The position numbers were made by a program, and so were the translations under genes. DNA of 64,000 bases from Anaerolineae bacterium (lineage in GTDB: Bacteria; Chloroflexota; Anaerolineae; Anaerolineales; Villigracilaceae). The stretch is taken from NCBI GenBank assembly GCA_030123675.1, contig JASJYH010000001.1:1-64000 (forward strand). The letters are read 5' to 3'. This document shows, one piece after another, positions 27,471 through 36,125 of this stretch; positions within the stretch are counted from its first letter, which is position 1, and the number at the start of each line of letters is the position of its first letter. The notes below the pieces were generated by a model. The model had not been told where the DNA came from. It saw only the letters and a list, made by a program, of their open reading frames with translations, and ran no database searches.

Positions 27471-28388
27471 ATGCCAAAACGACCAGGTCTCGGTAAAGGA
27501 TTAGAGGCCCTTATACCCTCGACGGAAAGCTCCCAGCAACTTGCAGCAGGGGAAGGCGGCGTTCTACAACTATCCGTTGATGTGATCTCTCCTAACCCTC
27601 GCCAGCCACGAAGTGGTGGCTTTGATGAAAAAGACCTAAAGGAACTTGCAGATTCTATTCGTGAACATGGCATTATTCAACCTTTAATCGTCTCATCGTC
27701 TGACGGCAAAAATTACACACTTATTGTAGGCGAGCGTCGTTTGCGTGCCGCCAAACAGGTAGGACTTCTCACTGTTCCAGCGGTGATGCGCGAGGTTAGT
27801 GATCGTGAGTTTTTGGAACTTGCACTAATTGAGAATATCCAACGAGCCGAGTTAAATCCGTTGGAGGAGGCGGAAGCATATCGACAATTAACCGAGGATT
27901 TCAAACTTTCTCATGAGGAAGTCGCCCAACGCGTGGGAAAAAGCCGCCCCGCAGTTAGCAATACGATGCGTTTGTTGCAGCTTTCTGAAACTGTCAAAAA
28001 TACATTGATCGCGAGCTATGCTCATTATGATGAGGATGATGTGGACATCGACCAACAGAGTCAAAATAAATTTCATCTGAGTGAGGGGCACGCACGTTCC
28101 TTATTGAGTTTGTCCACACATAAAGCACAAGATGCGGCATTAAAAACAATAGAGGCGGGTAAACTCAATGTCCGTCAGACTGAAGAACTCGTTAAAAGAT
28201 ATGGTGGGGATAGAAAACCACCTGTTCCGAAAAAAACTACAACCCCCGAATTAGACGATCTGGAAAAACAGCTGGAGAGGAGCCTCGAAACCGAGGTCAG
28301 ATTGCGACCTGGGAAAAAGGGTGGTACTGTGACCATTCGCTATTATTCAGATGAAGATTTTGAAAAACTATTGAAAAGATTGTTGTAA
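27471..28388 (+). CDS. parB: Chromosome-partitioning protein ParB/Spo0J
   Basis: The 305-residue protein opens with KRPGLGKGLEALIPS, a ParA-stimulating N-terminus. The CTP-binding ParB/Srx domain has NPRQPR, GERRLRAAKQVG and ENIQRAELNPLEEAEAY. An HTH follows (LSHEEVAQRVGKSRPAVSNTMRLLQL). A C-terminal dimerisation region includes VTIRYYSDEDFEKLLKRL. An acidic insert (HYDEDDVDIDQQSQNK) interrupts the region after the HTH, slightly longer than typical. It clamps onto DNA at parS and nucleates partition complexes. RBS AAGGAA lies upstream. Confidence 0.93.
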   Translation: MPKRPGLGKGLEALIPSTESSQQLAAGEGGVLQLSVDVISPNPRQPRSGGFDEKDLKELADSIREHGIIQPLIVSSSDGKNYTLIVGERRLRAAKQVGLLTVPAVMREVSDREFLELALIENIQRAELNPLEEAEAYRQLTEDFKLSHEEVAQRVGKSRPAVSNTMRLLQLSETVKNTLIASYAHYDEDDVDIDQQSQNKFHLSEGHARSLLSLSTHKAQDAALKTIEAGKLNVRQTEELVKRYGGDRKPPVPKKTTTPELDDLEKQLERSLETEVRLRPGKKGGTVTIRYYSDEDFEKLLKRLL

Positions 28389-28597
28389 TAATCGTGAGGG
28401 TCATACCCAATTGCACCAATCAATGCCCTGGGACAATACAGCCCTTTCCTAAATAAATCGGCCCCCGAATCAAAGACACTAGATCGAACTCTAAAGCCGT
28501 TCAAAGGATAGGCTAGTTTATTGTTAGCCTGGAGATTAGACGCTTAGACACGGCTTAATTAATTTTGCTCGGTAAATGGGTATTCTAGATATCACTG

Positions 28598-29617
28598 ATG
28601 GCTAAACAAATTCAACTCACCCCCGAAATGCTCGTTCCGCGCCTGGGCGAATATCTAGTAAAACATAAATACATTACCAAATCAAATCTTAAAAAAGCGC
28701 TTGCTCTGCAAAAGGAAAAGGTTTCCAATCACAAGACCTATTTGTTAGGCCAGGCCCTGATCGATCTCAAGCTGATTGATCGGATTATCCTTGATCAAGC
28801 GGTTACGGAGCAGATCATCAAGTTGCGCTCAGCTTTGGAGGCGGCCAACCGCAATCTGGAACTACGCGTTCAAGAGCGTACTTCCGAATTAAAAGAAGCA
28901 CTAGAAAGACTTTCTGAACTAAATCAACTAAAAGCCAATTTAATTAGCAATGTCTCACATGAATTGCGTACACCACTAACCCATGTAAAGGGTTATATTG
29001 ATCTAATGATTACAGGTTCGCTAGGGCCTATCTCAAATGAGCAACGGCAAGCCCTCGAGGTGAGTCAAAAAGCAGCTGCTCGATTAGAAGCAATGATCGA
29101 AGATTTGATCATGTTCTCTTTGACATCGAAAGGTAATTTCAGTATTAAACAGGAAGAAATTGATATTGGTCGATTGGCGGGAAACGCAGTAAATTCCGCT
29201 ACTGAAAAAGCTTCAGAAAGAGATGTGACAGTTCAGGCGGAACTAGAGGCTGATTTGCCCCTTGTGCAGGCAGATTCGCAGAAAATTGCTTGGGTATTCT
29301 CTCAACTTTTAGATAACGGTATCAAATTTACTCCTGCAGGAGGACGTGTTGAGGTAAAGATAGTCAAGGAGGCTGAAAAACTTGTAATGGTCACAGTTAC
29401 AGATAGTGGTATTGGAATCCCTTCGTCCCAAATCAGTGAAATATTTGAACCTTTCCACCAATTGGATAGCTCGTCCACCCGTCGTATTGGTGGTGCAGGT
29501 CTGGGCCTATCTTTGGTAAGACAAATTGTGGAAGCGCATGGTTCAATGTTAGATGTACACTCGATAGAGGGACATGGGACTAGGTTTCGGTTTCCATTAT
29601 TAGTAGTTGATTCATAA
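28598..29617 (+). CDS. Soluble histidine kinase with an N-terminal MshEN-like domain
   Basis: The protein has 339 residues. Residues 12-75 hold two short repeats (RLGEYLVKHKYITKSNLKKAL and LLGQALIDLKLIDRIILDQAV) that look like the MshEN/T2SSE_N domain, a c-di-GMP-binding module in type II secretion ATPases. A coiled coil (78-110) leads to HisKA with the phospho-acceptor in NVSHELRTPL (His121). A HATPase follows with DNGIKFTPAGG, DSGIGIP and GGAGLGLSLV. No membrane helix is present, so it is cytoplasmic. A second kinase follows after 14 bases and a response regulator comes next, forming a three-gene two-component group. Confidence 0.85.
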   Translation: MAKQIQLTPEMLVPRLGEYLVKHKYITKSNLKKALALQKEKVSNHKTYLLGQALIDLKLIDRIILDQAVTEQIIKLRSALEAANRNLELRVQERTSELKEALERLSELNQLKANLISNVSHELRTPLTHVKGYIDLMITGSLGPISNEQRQALEVSQKAAARLEAMIEDLIMFSLTSKGNFSIKQEEIDIGRLAGNAVNSATEKASERDVTVQAELEADLPLVQADSQKIAWVFSQLLDNGIKFTPAGGRVEVKIVKEAEKLVMVTVTDSGIGIPSSQISEIFEPFHQLDSSSTRRIGGAGLGLSLVRQIVEAHGSMLDVHSIEGHGTRFRFPLLVVDS

Positions 29618-29631
29618 GTATTCTTTTCGAT

Positions 29632-30828
29632 ATGGCCCAATTCCGACTTGATCCTAATACACTTACTTACATTCGTGACCTCCTTCAAGGGGCCGCAATA
29701 GATGAAAACTGGAAAGTTGCCTTAGACAAATTGTTAAGGGCGACACGGGAGGAATTTGTTTTTGATAATGTTGCTATTTATCTCATTGACCAAATCTCGA
29801 ATACCCTTGAAATTACGTACGCCCGTGCAATAGGCAGGGAAAAAACTGCAGAGGCAGATGCCACATGGGGTGAAATCTTTGCAAATCAGGTTCTGGAAAA
29901 AAAAGGCGTACTTATACAGGAACCTGTTAAGGGGGATGATAACCGGCTTTTGCAAGCCTATTTATTGGGGTTACCTCTTTATGGCAGGGAAAAAATTATT
30001 GGCGTAATGGTTTTGATACGTTTTGGTGGTCCAGAATATAAAGATGCCCAAATAACTCTCGCAACAATTATTGGCAGTTGGGTTTCAGTTTTATTGAATC
30101 GTAAGGTACATATTGAGACGGATCAGATTTTATCGACGCTACAACAAAAAGTACAGTTGCAAGATGATTTTGTCGCCACGATTTCCCATGAATTGCGAAC
30201 CCCACTTGGATTTATAAAGGGATATACTACGACTTTGCTTCGTAAGGATACTACTTGGGATGATGAAACCAAAATTGAATTTTTGACAATCATTGATGAG
30301 GAAACAGACCGCCTGACACAGCTAATTGACAATATCCTGGAATCAGCAAAATTACAAAGTAGCACTATCGAGCTTAACCTACTGCCTTTGCGCCTTGATT
30401 CATTAATCCGTGATGTGGTTGTTCGGGTTCAAGCACGCAATAAAGACCTAAGAATTGAAGTTGACCTTGATAAAGTACCTCCAATTCAAGGTGATAATAT
30501 TCGGCTCACACAAGTATTAGATAATTTGTTTAGTAATTCTACGAAATATGCCCCAGGATCAAATGTTTTGGTACGGATAAAAAAAGAAAAAAAGTACTTG
30601 CTGATTACATTTTCTGACGAGGGGCCAGGCATTCCAAATGCTTATTTACCATATATTTTCGAACGTTTTTATCGTGTCCCGGGAGAAAACAACAGATTCG
30701 GCAGCGGATTAGGGTTATACATTTGCAATCAAATCATTTTGGCTCATCATGGTAAGATTTGGGTAGAGTCTGAAATTGATCGAGGCACTACCTTTTTTAT
30801 CCAATTACCTATTGAGAACACTGCATAG
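29632..30828 (+). CDS. Soluble GAF-domain histidine kinase
   Basis: The protein has 398 residues. The N-terminal 160 residues form a GAF-like sensor (FVFDNVAIYLIDQISNTLEITYARAIG, then PLYGREKIIGVMVLIRFG). HisKA follows with ATISHELRTPLGFIKGY (His186), then HATPase with DNLFSNSTKYAPGS, DEGPGIP and GSGLGLYICNQI. No membrane segment is seen. The sensed ligand is unknown. It lies between a first soluble kinase and an OmpR-type regulator, so both kinases may feed one regulator. Confidence 0.88.
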   Translation: MAQFRLDPNTLTYIRDLLQGAAIDENWKVALDKLLRATREEFVFDNVAIYLIDQISNTLEITYARAIGREKTAEADATWGEIFANQVLEKKGVLIQEPVKGDDNRLLQAYLLGLPLYGREKIIGVMVLIRFGGPEYKDAQITLATIIGSWVSVLLNRKVHIETDQILSTLQQKVQLQDDFVATISHELRTPLGFIKGYTTTLLRKDTTWDDETKIEFLTIIDEETDRLTQLIDNILESAKLQSSTIELNLLPLRLDSLIRDVVVRVQARNKDLRIEVDLDKVPPIQGDNIRLTQVLDNLFSNSTKYAPGSNVLVRIKKEKKYLLITFSDEGPGIPNAYLPYIFERFYRVPGENNRFGSGLGLYICNQIILAHHGKIWVESEIDRGTTFFIQLPIENTA

Positions 30829-30858
30829 GTCTCTATTATTGTAAAAGGAGTTGGGCAA

Positions 30859-31554
30859 ATGTCAAAACGATTTCTCATAGTAGATGACGAGCCGCGGTAT
30901 TTACGCTTATTGGAAGCGAACTTGCGCACAGAGGGATATGAAATAGTGACAGCTCGGGATGGCTTAGAGGCAATAGATATTTTCTCATCTCAACCAATTG
31001 ACTTGATATTGCTAGATGTAATGATGCCCCGCATGGACGGATTTGCAACTTGTCAACGGATCCGCGAATATTCCAACGTACCGATCATCATTCTAACTGC
31101 CAAAGGGGAAGAGCAAGACCGCGTCCGGGGTCTTGACCTAGGAGCTGATGATTACCTGGTAAAGCCTTTCTCTGCAACAGAATTACTTGCACGAGTTCGT
31201 GCTGTTCTGCGACGAACTGAGATTCCAGTGGAATCTGGGCAGGCTCGTTATTTCAATCATGAGGATCTCAAGATTGATTTTGCGCGGGCCGAAGTGTGGC
31301 GGGACGAAAATCCAGTTTCTCTTTCTGCAACAGAATATCGATTGCTTTTACAGTTTGCACATAATATTGGCAATATCCTATCTTCTGAAGATTTATTAAC
31401 CGGTGTTTGGGGACCTGAATATAAATCCGAGAAGGAAATCTTATGGGTAAGTATTGCTCGCTTGCGACAAAAACTAGAGCAAGACCCGCATACTCCCAAA
31501 CATATCGTAACCCGCTCGGGCTTAGGCTATCTGATGCCGCCAGTTGAAGCATAA
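30859..31554 (+). CDS. OmpR/PhoB-family response regulator
   Basis: The 231-residue protein has a receiver domain (residues 1-115) with FLIVDDEPRYLRLL, phospho-acceptor Asp in LILLDVMMPRMDGF, Thr in IILTAKGEE and Lys in DYLVKPFSATEL. The winged-helix DNA-binding domain follows (LSATEYRLLLQFAHN, then ILWVSIARLRQKLEQDP). It is the likely output of the two kinases just upstream. AAGGAG precedes the ATG. Its targets are not visible. Confidence 0.92.
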   Translation: MSKRFLIVDDEPRYLRLLEANLRTEGYEIVTARDGLEAIDIFSSQPIDLILLDVMMPRMDGFATCQRIREYSNVPIIILTAKGEEQDRVRGLDLGADDYLVKPFSATELLARVRAVLRRTEIPVESGQARYFNHEDLKIDFARAEVWRDENPVSLSATEYRLLLQFAHNIGNILSSEDLLTGVWGPEYKSEKEILWVSIARLRQKLEQDPHTPKHIVTRSGLGYLMPPVEA

Positions 31555-31644
31555 TTTTTATCGCCAAATATAAAAGAGGGTTATTTCATTAAATGAGCTG
31601 TGGCGTGCATCACTCCAATACCAAATTCGGTGCAAATTCTTCTC

Positions 31645-31653
31645 TGCTATAAT
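31645..31653 (+). promoter_or_regulatory. Extended -10 promoter of the XRE gene
   Basis: TGCTATAAT is a perfect extended -10. It lies about 50 bases before the ATG at 31703, leaving room for the AAGGAAG ribosome binding site. A -35 match is poor, as expected for extended -10 promoters. Confidence 0.6.
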
Positions 31654-31702
31654 TAAACAGTCTGATGCATAGAAAGCTCATACTTATTAATTTAAGGAAG
31701 TA

Positions 31703-32380
31703 ATGGATAAAACAGCCAAATTTACTCTTCGTGCGAAGAAATTAGGAATTCTAATTCGTGATGCGCGGAATGCATCTCGCCGAAGTACACAAGATTGTGC
31801 AGCTGCGATTAATATCTCAGAAAATGATTTTACGGCCTATGAAGATGGACAAAAAGCGCCATCTTTACCCCAGTTAGAAACCCTCGCTTACTATCTAGGG
31901 ATATCTGTTTATCATTTCTGGAGCAATGAATCACTATCATCTGATTCAAATCGCATCGATGAATCAGTGTTACCGCGTCTGACGGAATTGCGCCATCGTA
32001 TGATTGGCGCACTTTTACGTCGGGATAGAATGGAAGCCAATTTGTCTCTTAAGGCCGTCTCCGAACAATCTGAGATTCCTGCGCAGCGGTTAAAAAATTA
32101 TGAATTGGGTGAACGCGCAATCCCGTTACCAGAATTGGAAGTGCTCTTAAATATAATAGGCGGACGGATTGAAACATTCTTTGATAAGGGTGGCCCGATA
32201 GGCCAATGGATAACCCAACAGATCGCTACTCAACAATTTTTAGAATTGCCAGTTGAGTTACAGAACTTTGTTTGCAAGCCTGTGAACAAACCATATATTG
32301 AGTTAGCAATAAAACTCAGTGATATGTCCACAGAAAAGCTGAGATCTTTAGCTGAAGATCTACTTGAAATTACCTACTAA
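31703..32380 (+). CDS. Double XRE-type helix-turn-helix protein
   Basis: The protein has 225 residues and two Cro/CI-type HTH units. The first is GILIRDARNASRRSTQDCAA with INISENDFTAYEDGQKAPSL. The second starts near residue 97 with IGALLRRDRMEANLSLKAVS and IPAQRLKNYELGERAIPLPEL. The C-terminal 50 residues are helical and end in an acidic tail. It probably binds DNA as a regulator; its targets may include its own operon. It precedes a TPR protein by five bases and an acetyltransferase, suggesting a three-gene unit. Confidence 0.8.
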   Translation: MDKTAKFTLRAKKLGILIRDARNASRRSTQDCAAAINISENDFTAYEDGQKAPSLPQLETLAYYLGISVYHFWSNESLSSDSNRIDESVLPRLTELRHRMIGALLRRDRMEANLSLKAVSEQSEIPAQRLKNYELGERAIPLPELEVLLNIIGGRIETFFDKGGPIGQWITQQIATQQFLELPVELQNFVCKPVNKPYIELAIKLSDMSTEKLRSLAEDLLEITY

Positions 32381-32385
32381 GGGCT

Positions 32386-32907
32386 ATGGCTACCGAATTA
32401 GAAAAACTTGTTGATCAAGGGAAACAAGCATTTGCTGCCAAGAAATACGATCAAGCTACTGCCTCTTTCAAAGATGCTGCTACCGCTTATGAAGCAAAAA
32501 ATGATGCTCTACATGCCGCTGAGATGAAAAATAATCTCAGCGTAGCTCTGTTACAAACAGGCAAGCCGCAGGCTGCTTATGAAGCTGCGATAGATACAGA
32601 CAAAGTATTTGCCAAAACGGGGGATGTAAAACGCCAGGCAATGGCAATTGGCAATCAGGCTGCTGCTTTGGAAGCGTTGAAAAAATATGATCAGGCCCTG
32701 GAAGCCTATGAACGTTCTGCCGAACATTTTCGTGAAGTAGATGAGAGTGAAATGCGTTCTATGGTTTTACAGTCGGCTGCCGCAATAAAATTGCGGCGTG
32801 GCAAATTTATGGATTCGGCGTTTTCGATGATCGGTTCCGTGGATGCTACCAAAAAACCAAACCTTATGCAAAAAATCTTGAGGCGGCTATTACGTATAAT
32901 ATCATGA
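32386..32907 (+). CDS. TPR-repeat protein
   Basis: The 173-residue protein is composed of helical tetratricopeptide units: GKQAFAAKKYDQATASFKDAATAYEA, AAEMKNNLSVALLQTGKPQAAYEAA, and ALEALKKYDQALEAYERSAEHF. The C-terminus is basic (LMQKILRRLLRIIS) and could be an amphipathic membrane-contacting helix. It has no enzyme motif and would mediate protein contacts. It follows the XRE gene and overlaps the acetyltransferase start by four bases (ATGA). Confidence 0.8.
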   Translation: MATELEKLVDQGKQAFAAKKYDQATASFKDAATAYEAKNDALHAAEMKNNLSVALLQTGKPQAAYEAAIDTDKVFAKTGDVKRQAMAIGNQAAALEALKKYDQALEAYERSAEHFREVDESEMRSMVLQSAAAIKLRRGKFMDSAFSMIGSVDATKKPNLMQKILRRLLRIIS

Positions 32908-33767
32908 TCGAAGTCAGCCTCAGAATTCGTCCAGCAGCTCCTCAAGATCAACAACAGATTGCTAATTTAATGTTCTTCGAGTCTCACGTACATAGGCACT
33001 TAGATTGGCGTGCGCCCTTGGATTGGCTGGGCTCCCATTTTTATTGGGTAGTAGAAAACAATGCTCGCGTTCTGGCTGCATTGGCCTGCCCGATAAATCC
33101 AGCAAATATAGCCTGGGTGCGCTTGTTTACTCATTCGAACAAATTGACTGCAGAAGACGCGTGGACAGCTCTTTGGCAAGTCGCCAAAATGGAAATCGAA
33201 CAACAGGGGGGCGCAACGGTTGCATTGATTGCTATGCATCAATGGTTGAATGATTTGCTAGTAAAAAATTCCTTTAACCACGCACAAGACATACTCATGC
33301 TGGAATGGAAAAGCTCGAAAATTCCTGATCGGATTAAGCCTAATGGGTTAGTAGTGCGGAACATGCAAAAGAATGATCTACCTAAAGTTGCAGAATTAGA
33401 TGCTTCAGCCTTCCTGCCTCTATGGCAAAACCCGTTGGATGCATTAGAAAAAGCGCTTCCGCAAGCAGCCTCTGCAACAGTTGTAGAGAATGGACAGGGG
33501 CTGGTTGGGTATCAGATCAGTACCCCGAATCCGTTTGGGGCTCACCTCGCCAGGCTAGCAGTTAGCCCTGATGCACATCGGCTTGGAATTGGATCATTGA
33601 TTGTGAATGACTTGATTCGGCGACTGAAACGCAAAGGAGTCTCGCGCTTGACTGTCAATACCCAGAGCGATAATTATGCTTCTATCGCCTTGTACGAGAA
33701 GATGGGATTTTTTATGACAGGTGAAAAGTTTCCGGTTTATTGTTATTCGATTCCGGGCTCCCATTAG
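32904..33767 (+). CDS. GNAT-family N-acetyltransferase, probably two-domain
   Basis: The protein has 287 residues. The C-terminal half is a clear GNAT domain: LARLAVSPDAHRLGIGSLIVNDLIRRLK carries the acetyl-CoA P-loop (HRLGIG), followed by LTVNTQSDNYASIALYEKMGF. The N-terminal half (IRPAAPQDQQQIANLMFF onward) looks like a degenerate GNAT copy without a clear P-loop. The acceptor is unknown. It overlaps the TPR gene by four bases. Confidence 0.82.
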   Translation: MIEVSLRIRPAAPQDQQQIANLMFFESHVHRHLDWRAPLDWLGSHFYWVVENNARVLAALACPINPANIAWVRLFTHSNKLTAEDAWTALWQVAKMEIEQQGGATVALIAMHQWLNDLLVKNSFNHAQDILMLEWKSSKIPDRIKPNGLVVRNMQKNDLPKVAELDASAFLPLWQNPLDALEKALPQAASATVVENGQGLVGYQISTPNPFGAHLARLAVSPDAHRLGIGSLIVNDLIRRLKRKGVSRLTVNTQSDNYASIALYEKMGFFMTGEKFPVYCYSIPGSH

Positions 33768-33818
33768 GGGAGCTTGTAATAATTCACAGCACCACTATGA
33801 GGTCTGGGAGTTACACAA

Positions 33819-34433
33819 ATGAGCGAGCCAGCACTGCCAAAACATTTTTTACAACATTTTGTCAAATCCACGGTCAATGAGTTAAGCCAAGACAATTTAT
33901 CAACTGTCCTGACGAAAGCAGGATTGCCATCAGATTGGTCAGCCCCGTCGCGGTGGGAGGATTTTGAAGGCCTTGCTGCTGCTGAAACATATGCTGGAAT
34001 ACAAAAGGCAATCCGTACCTATTATGGAAGAGGCGCGCGAGGTACCCTGCTGCGGGTGGGAAGCGGACTTTGGAAACGATTACTGGAAAATGCCTCGCTT
34101 GTTGTAAAAACAAAATCAAAAATTATTCAGGGATTACCGGTCAATGCACGCCGCAAACCGACCCTAGATTTGCTTGCCAATCTAATCGGGGCTCAACGTG
34201 GGGATGTCAGCGTCCATACACTGGACTTAGATCTGCTTCTGTCCGACAAAAGCAGCCCAGGTACCTTGGAACAAACAGAGACAGGTCCTATCTGTTTCGT
34301 AACCCTCGGCTTACTGCAGGAAAGTCTTTATTGGTCGACCGGCCAGGAACACGATATCGAAGAGAACTCTTGCCGTGCAAACGGAGAAAATGCTTGTGAA
34401 TTCAAAATCACCGTTTCTGGCGAATTGTTATGA
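33819..34433 (+). CDS. V4R-type ligand-binding domain protein
   Basis: The protein has 204 residues. The C-terminal end HDIEENSCRANGENACEFKITV matches the V4R (4-vinyl reductase-like) pattern, where a Cys, a Gly-Asn/Asp segment and CxF close the domain. The upstream part (GIQKAIRTYYGRGARGTLLRVG) fits the same small-molecule-binding fold related to the heme-NO-binding domain. Ligands of V4R domains include hydrocarbons and tetrapyrroles in other proteins. A GGGAG ribosome binding site precedes the ATG. Its stop overlaps the lipase start by four bases. Confidence 0.7.
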   Translation: MSEPALPKHFLQHFVKSTVNELSQDNLSTVLTKAGLPSDWSAPSRWEDFEGLAAAETYAGIQKAIRTYYGRGARGTLLRVGSGLWKRLLENASLVVKTKSKIIQGLPVNARRKPTLDLLANLIGAQRGDVSVHTLDLDLLLSDKSSPGTLEQTETGPICFVTLGLLQESLYWSTGQEHDIEENSCRANGENACEFKITVSGELL

Positions 34434-35269
34434 TCACCAAAGAATGGACTTGGACGAGCAATGACCGGTACCAGATATTCTCCCAGAGTTGGGAACCAGA
34501 AATTAAACCCAAAGCTGTCGTCTGCGTTTTGCATGGACTTGGAGAACATTCGGGACGATACGCGCACGTTGGGAAAGCCTTTGTTGAAGCTGGTTATGCT
34601 TTGAGTGGATTTGACCTACGCGGAAACGGGAAATCTGGAGGCACCCGCGGACATTATCCATCTCTCAAGGTTTTAATGGATGATATTCATCAACAGTGTT
34701 TGCAAATAGAACACAGATTCCCAGAAGTTCCACAAGTACTATATGGACATAGTCTTGGAGGATTGTTTGCTTTGGTTTACGCAACCTATCGCAAAAATTC
34801 GTTAGTTGGGGTCATAGCTACTGCACCAGCATTGCGTTCTCCTATACTCGAGCAAAAAATTAAAATGTCCTTGGTCAGGATTCTTGGGGGGTTGCTACCA
34901 AAACTCAGCGTCCCGACCGGTTTAGACCCTAATAGTATTAGCCGAGACCCAGCTGTCGTGCGTGCGTATGTGAACGACCCCCTTGTGCATGGTAAAGCAA
35001 CTTTGTCTACTGGCAAGGTGGGGCTGCAAGTTATCGACTGGGTATTATCACACACGGATCCCTTCCCAATTCCTGTGCTCATCTTGCACGGAAAAGAGGA
35101 TACGTTGGTCTATCCACGGGGGAGTGAAGAGTTGGCCAAGTTAATAAAAGGGAAATTGACATTCAAATTGCTTGATGGCCTGCATCATGAAATTCATAAT
35201 GAGCCAGAAAAAGAGCAAGTATTTAGACACATGATCGATTGGTTGAACACGCAGCTTATATTGAAATAA
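34430..35269 (+). CDS. Alpha/beta hydrolase, monoacylglycerol-lipase type
   Basis: The protein has 279 residues. The fold signatures are VVCVLHGLGEHSGRYAHV (oxyanion region), the nucleophile elbow GHSLGG near residues 104-109, the acid in ILHGKEDTLVYPRG and the terminal His in LDGLHHEIHNEPEK. The order of motifs and FDLRGNGKSGG match monoglyceride lipase or lysophospholipase-like enzymes. It has no signal peptide, so it is cytoplasmic. It overlaps the V4R gene by four bases, so the two are coupled. Confidence 0.88.
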   Translation: MITKEWTWTSNDRYQIFSQSWEPEIKPKAVVCVLHGLGEHSGRYAHVGKAFVEAGYALSGFDLRGNGKSGGTRGHYPSLKVLMDDIHQQCLQIEHRFPEVPQVLYGHSLGGLFALVYATYRKNSLVGVIATAPALRSPILEQKIKMSLVRILGGLLPKLSVPTGLDPNSISRDPAVVRAYVNDPLVHGKATLSTGKVGLQVIDWVLSHTDPFPIPVLILHGKEDTLVYPRGSEELAKLIKGKLTFKLLDGLHHEIHNEPEKEQVFRHMIDWLNTQLILK

Positions 35270-35351
35270 GTTTTACGCAATTTACTGGACATTTCAGCTT
35301 GTACATGCCAAAATTTAGAAACTAAGTACAAAGATAAATGAGGAGAAAGAA

Positions 35352-36098
35352 ATGAGCGCTGATAAGAAAATTAGCAAACGCCAGGCAATCCGTGTAAAAA
35401 GAAAGCGCGATAAGCAATTGAAAAAACTGGCCCAAATCGGGATTATCGTTGGTGCTGTCTTGGTGGCATATTTATTAATTTCTCCAGGTTTGAAACCTGC
35501 TGGAGAGATCATACTCCCTGAACCAAAAGAACGACCAATGGCAAGCGGCAGCTCGTTGGGAGATCCGGATGCGCCTATAAGGATCGAAGAATTTTCGGAT
35601 TTCCAATGTCCGTTTTGTGCACGGTTTTATCGAGACACTGCAGGAGATCTTGAAGATACATATGTAGCGGATGGCACAGTCTACTTTGTTTATCGTTCCT
35701 TTGGGTCTTTTATTGGCCCCGAATCCGGAGCTGCAGCGGAAGCAGCATATTGTGCCGGTGACCAAGATAAATTCTGGGAATATCACGATGTTCTATTCGC
35801 TAATCAGACCGGTGAAAATGTAGGAGCTTTTCGTGATTCCCGTTTGAGAGGTTTCGCAGAGGCCCTTTCGCTAGATGTTGAAGTTTTTAATGAATGCTTT
35901 GATAACAATACCTATTCTGACCGAGTTGAACAGGATTTTGCCGAGGGCAGTGCGGCTGGTGTAACCGGTACTCCGGGATTCATCGTCACTTATTTGGTCG
36001 ATGAAGAAGAAAAAATTCGCTTGATTGCCGGAGCGGTCCCGTTCAGTGACTTCCAGACTCAGATCGAACAGATATTAGTAGAAATGGGATTGAAGTAA
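35352..36098 (+). CDS. DsbA-like membrane-tethered thioredoxin-fold protein
   Basis: The 248-residue protein starts with a basic stretch (KKISKRQAIRVKRKRDKQLKK), one membrane helix (IGIIVGAVLVAYLLI, about residues 37-51) and a DsbA/thioredoxin_4 domain. The redox motif is FQCPFCARFY (CPFC), with the cis-Pro loop in GVTGTPGFIV. The orientation would place the domain outside the membrane, where it would form or isomerise disulfides in exported proteins. GAGGAGA precedes the ATG. Additional Cys residues (AAYCAGD, NECFD) are as in bacterial DsbA-like proteins. Confidence 0.88.
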   Translation: MSADKKISKRQAIRVKRKRDKQLKKLAQIGIIVGAVLVAYLLISPGLKPAGEIILPEPKERPMASGSSLGDPDAPIRIEEFSDFQCPFCARFYRDTAGDLEDTYVADGTVYFVYRSFGSFIGPESGAAAEAAYCAGDQDKFWEYHDVLFANQTGENVGAFRDSRLRGFAEALSLDVEVFNECFDNNTYSDRVEQDFAEGSAAGVTGTPGFIVTYLVDEEEKIRLIAGAVPFSDFQTQIEQILVEMGLK

Positions 36099-36125
36099 AA
36101 GTATTAGTTGCCAACCTGGCTAAAC

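Noticed and set aside
21738-28597. Possible replication origin near rpmH and parAB
   Set aside because: No dnaA gene and no cluster of TTATCCACA-type boxes were found, so an origin cannot be supported within the window.
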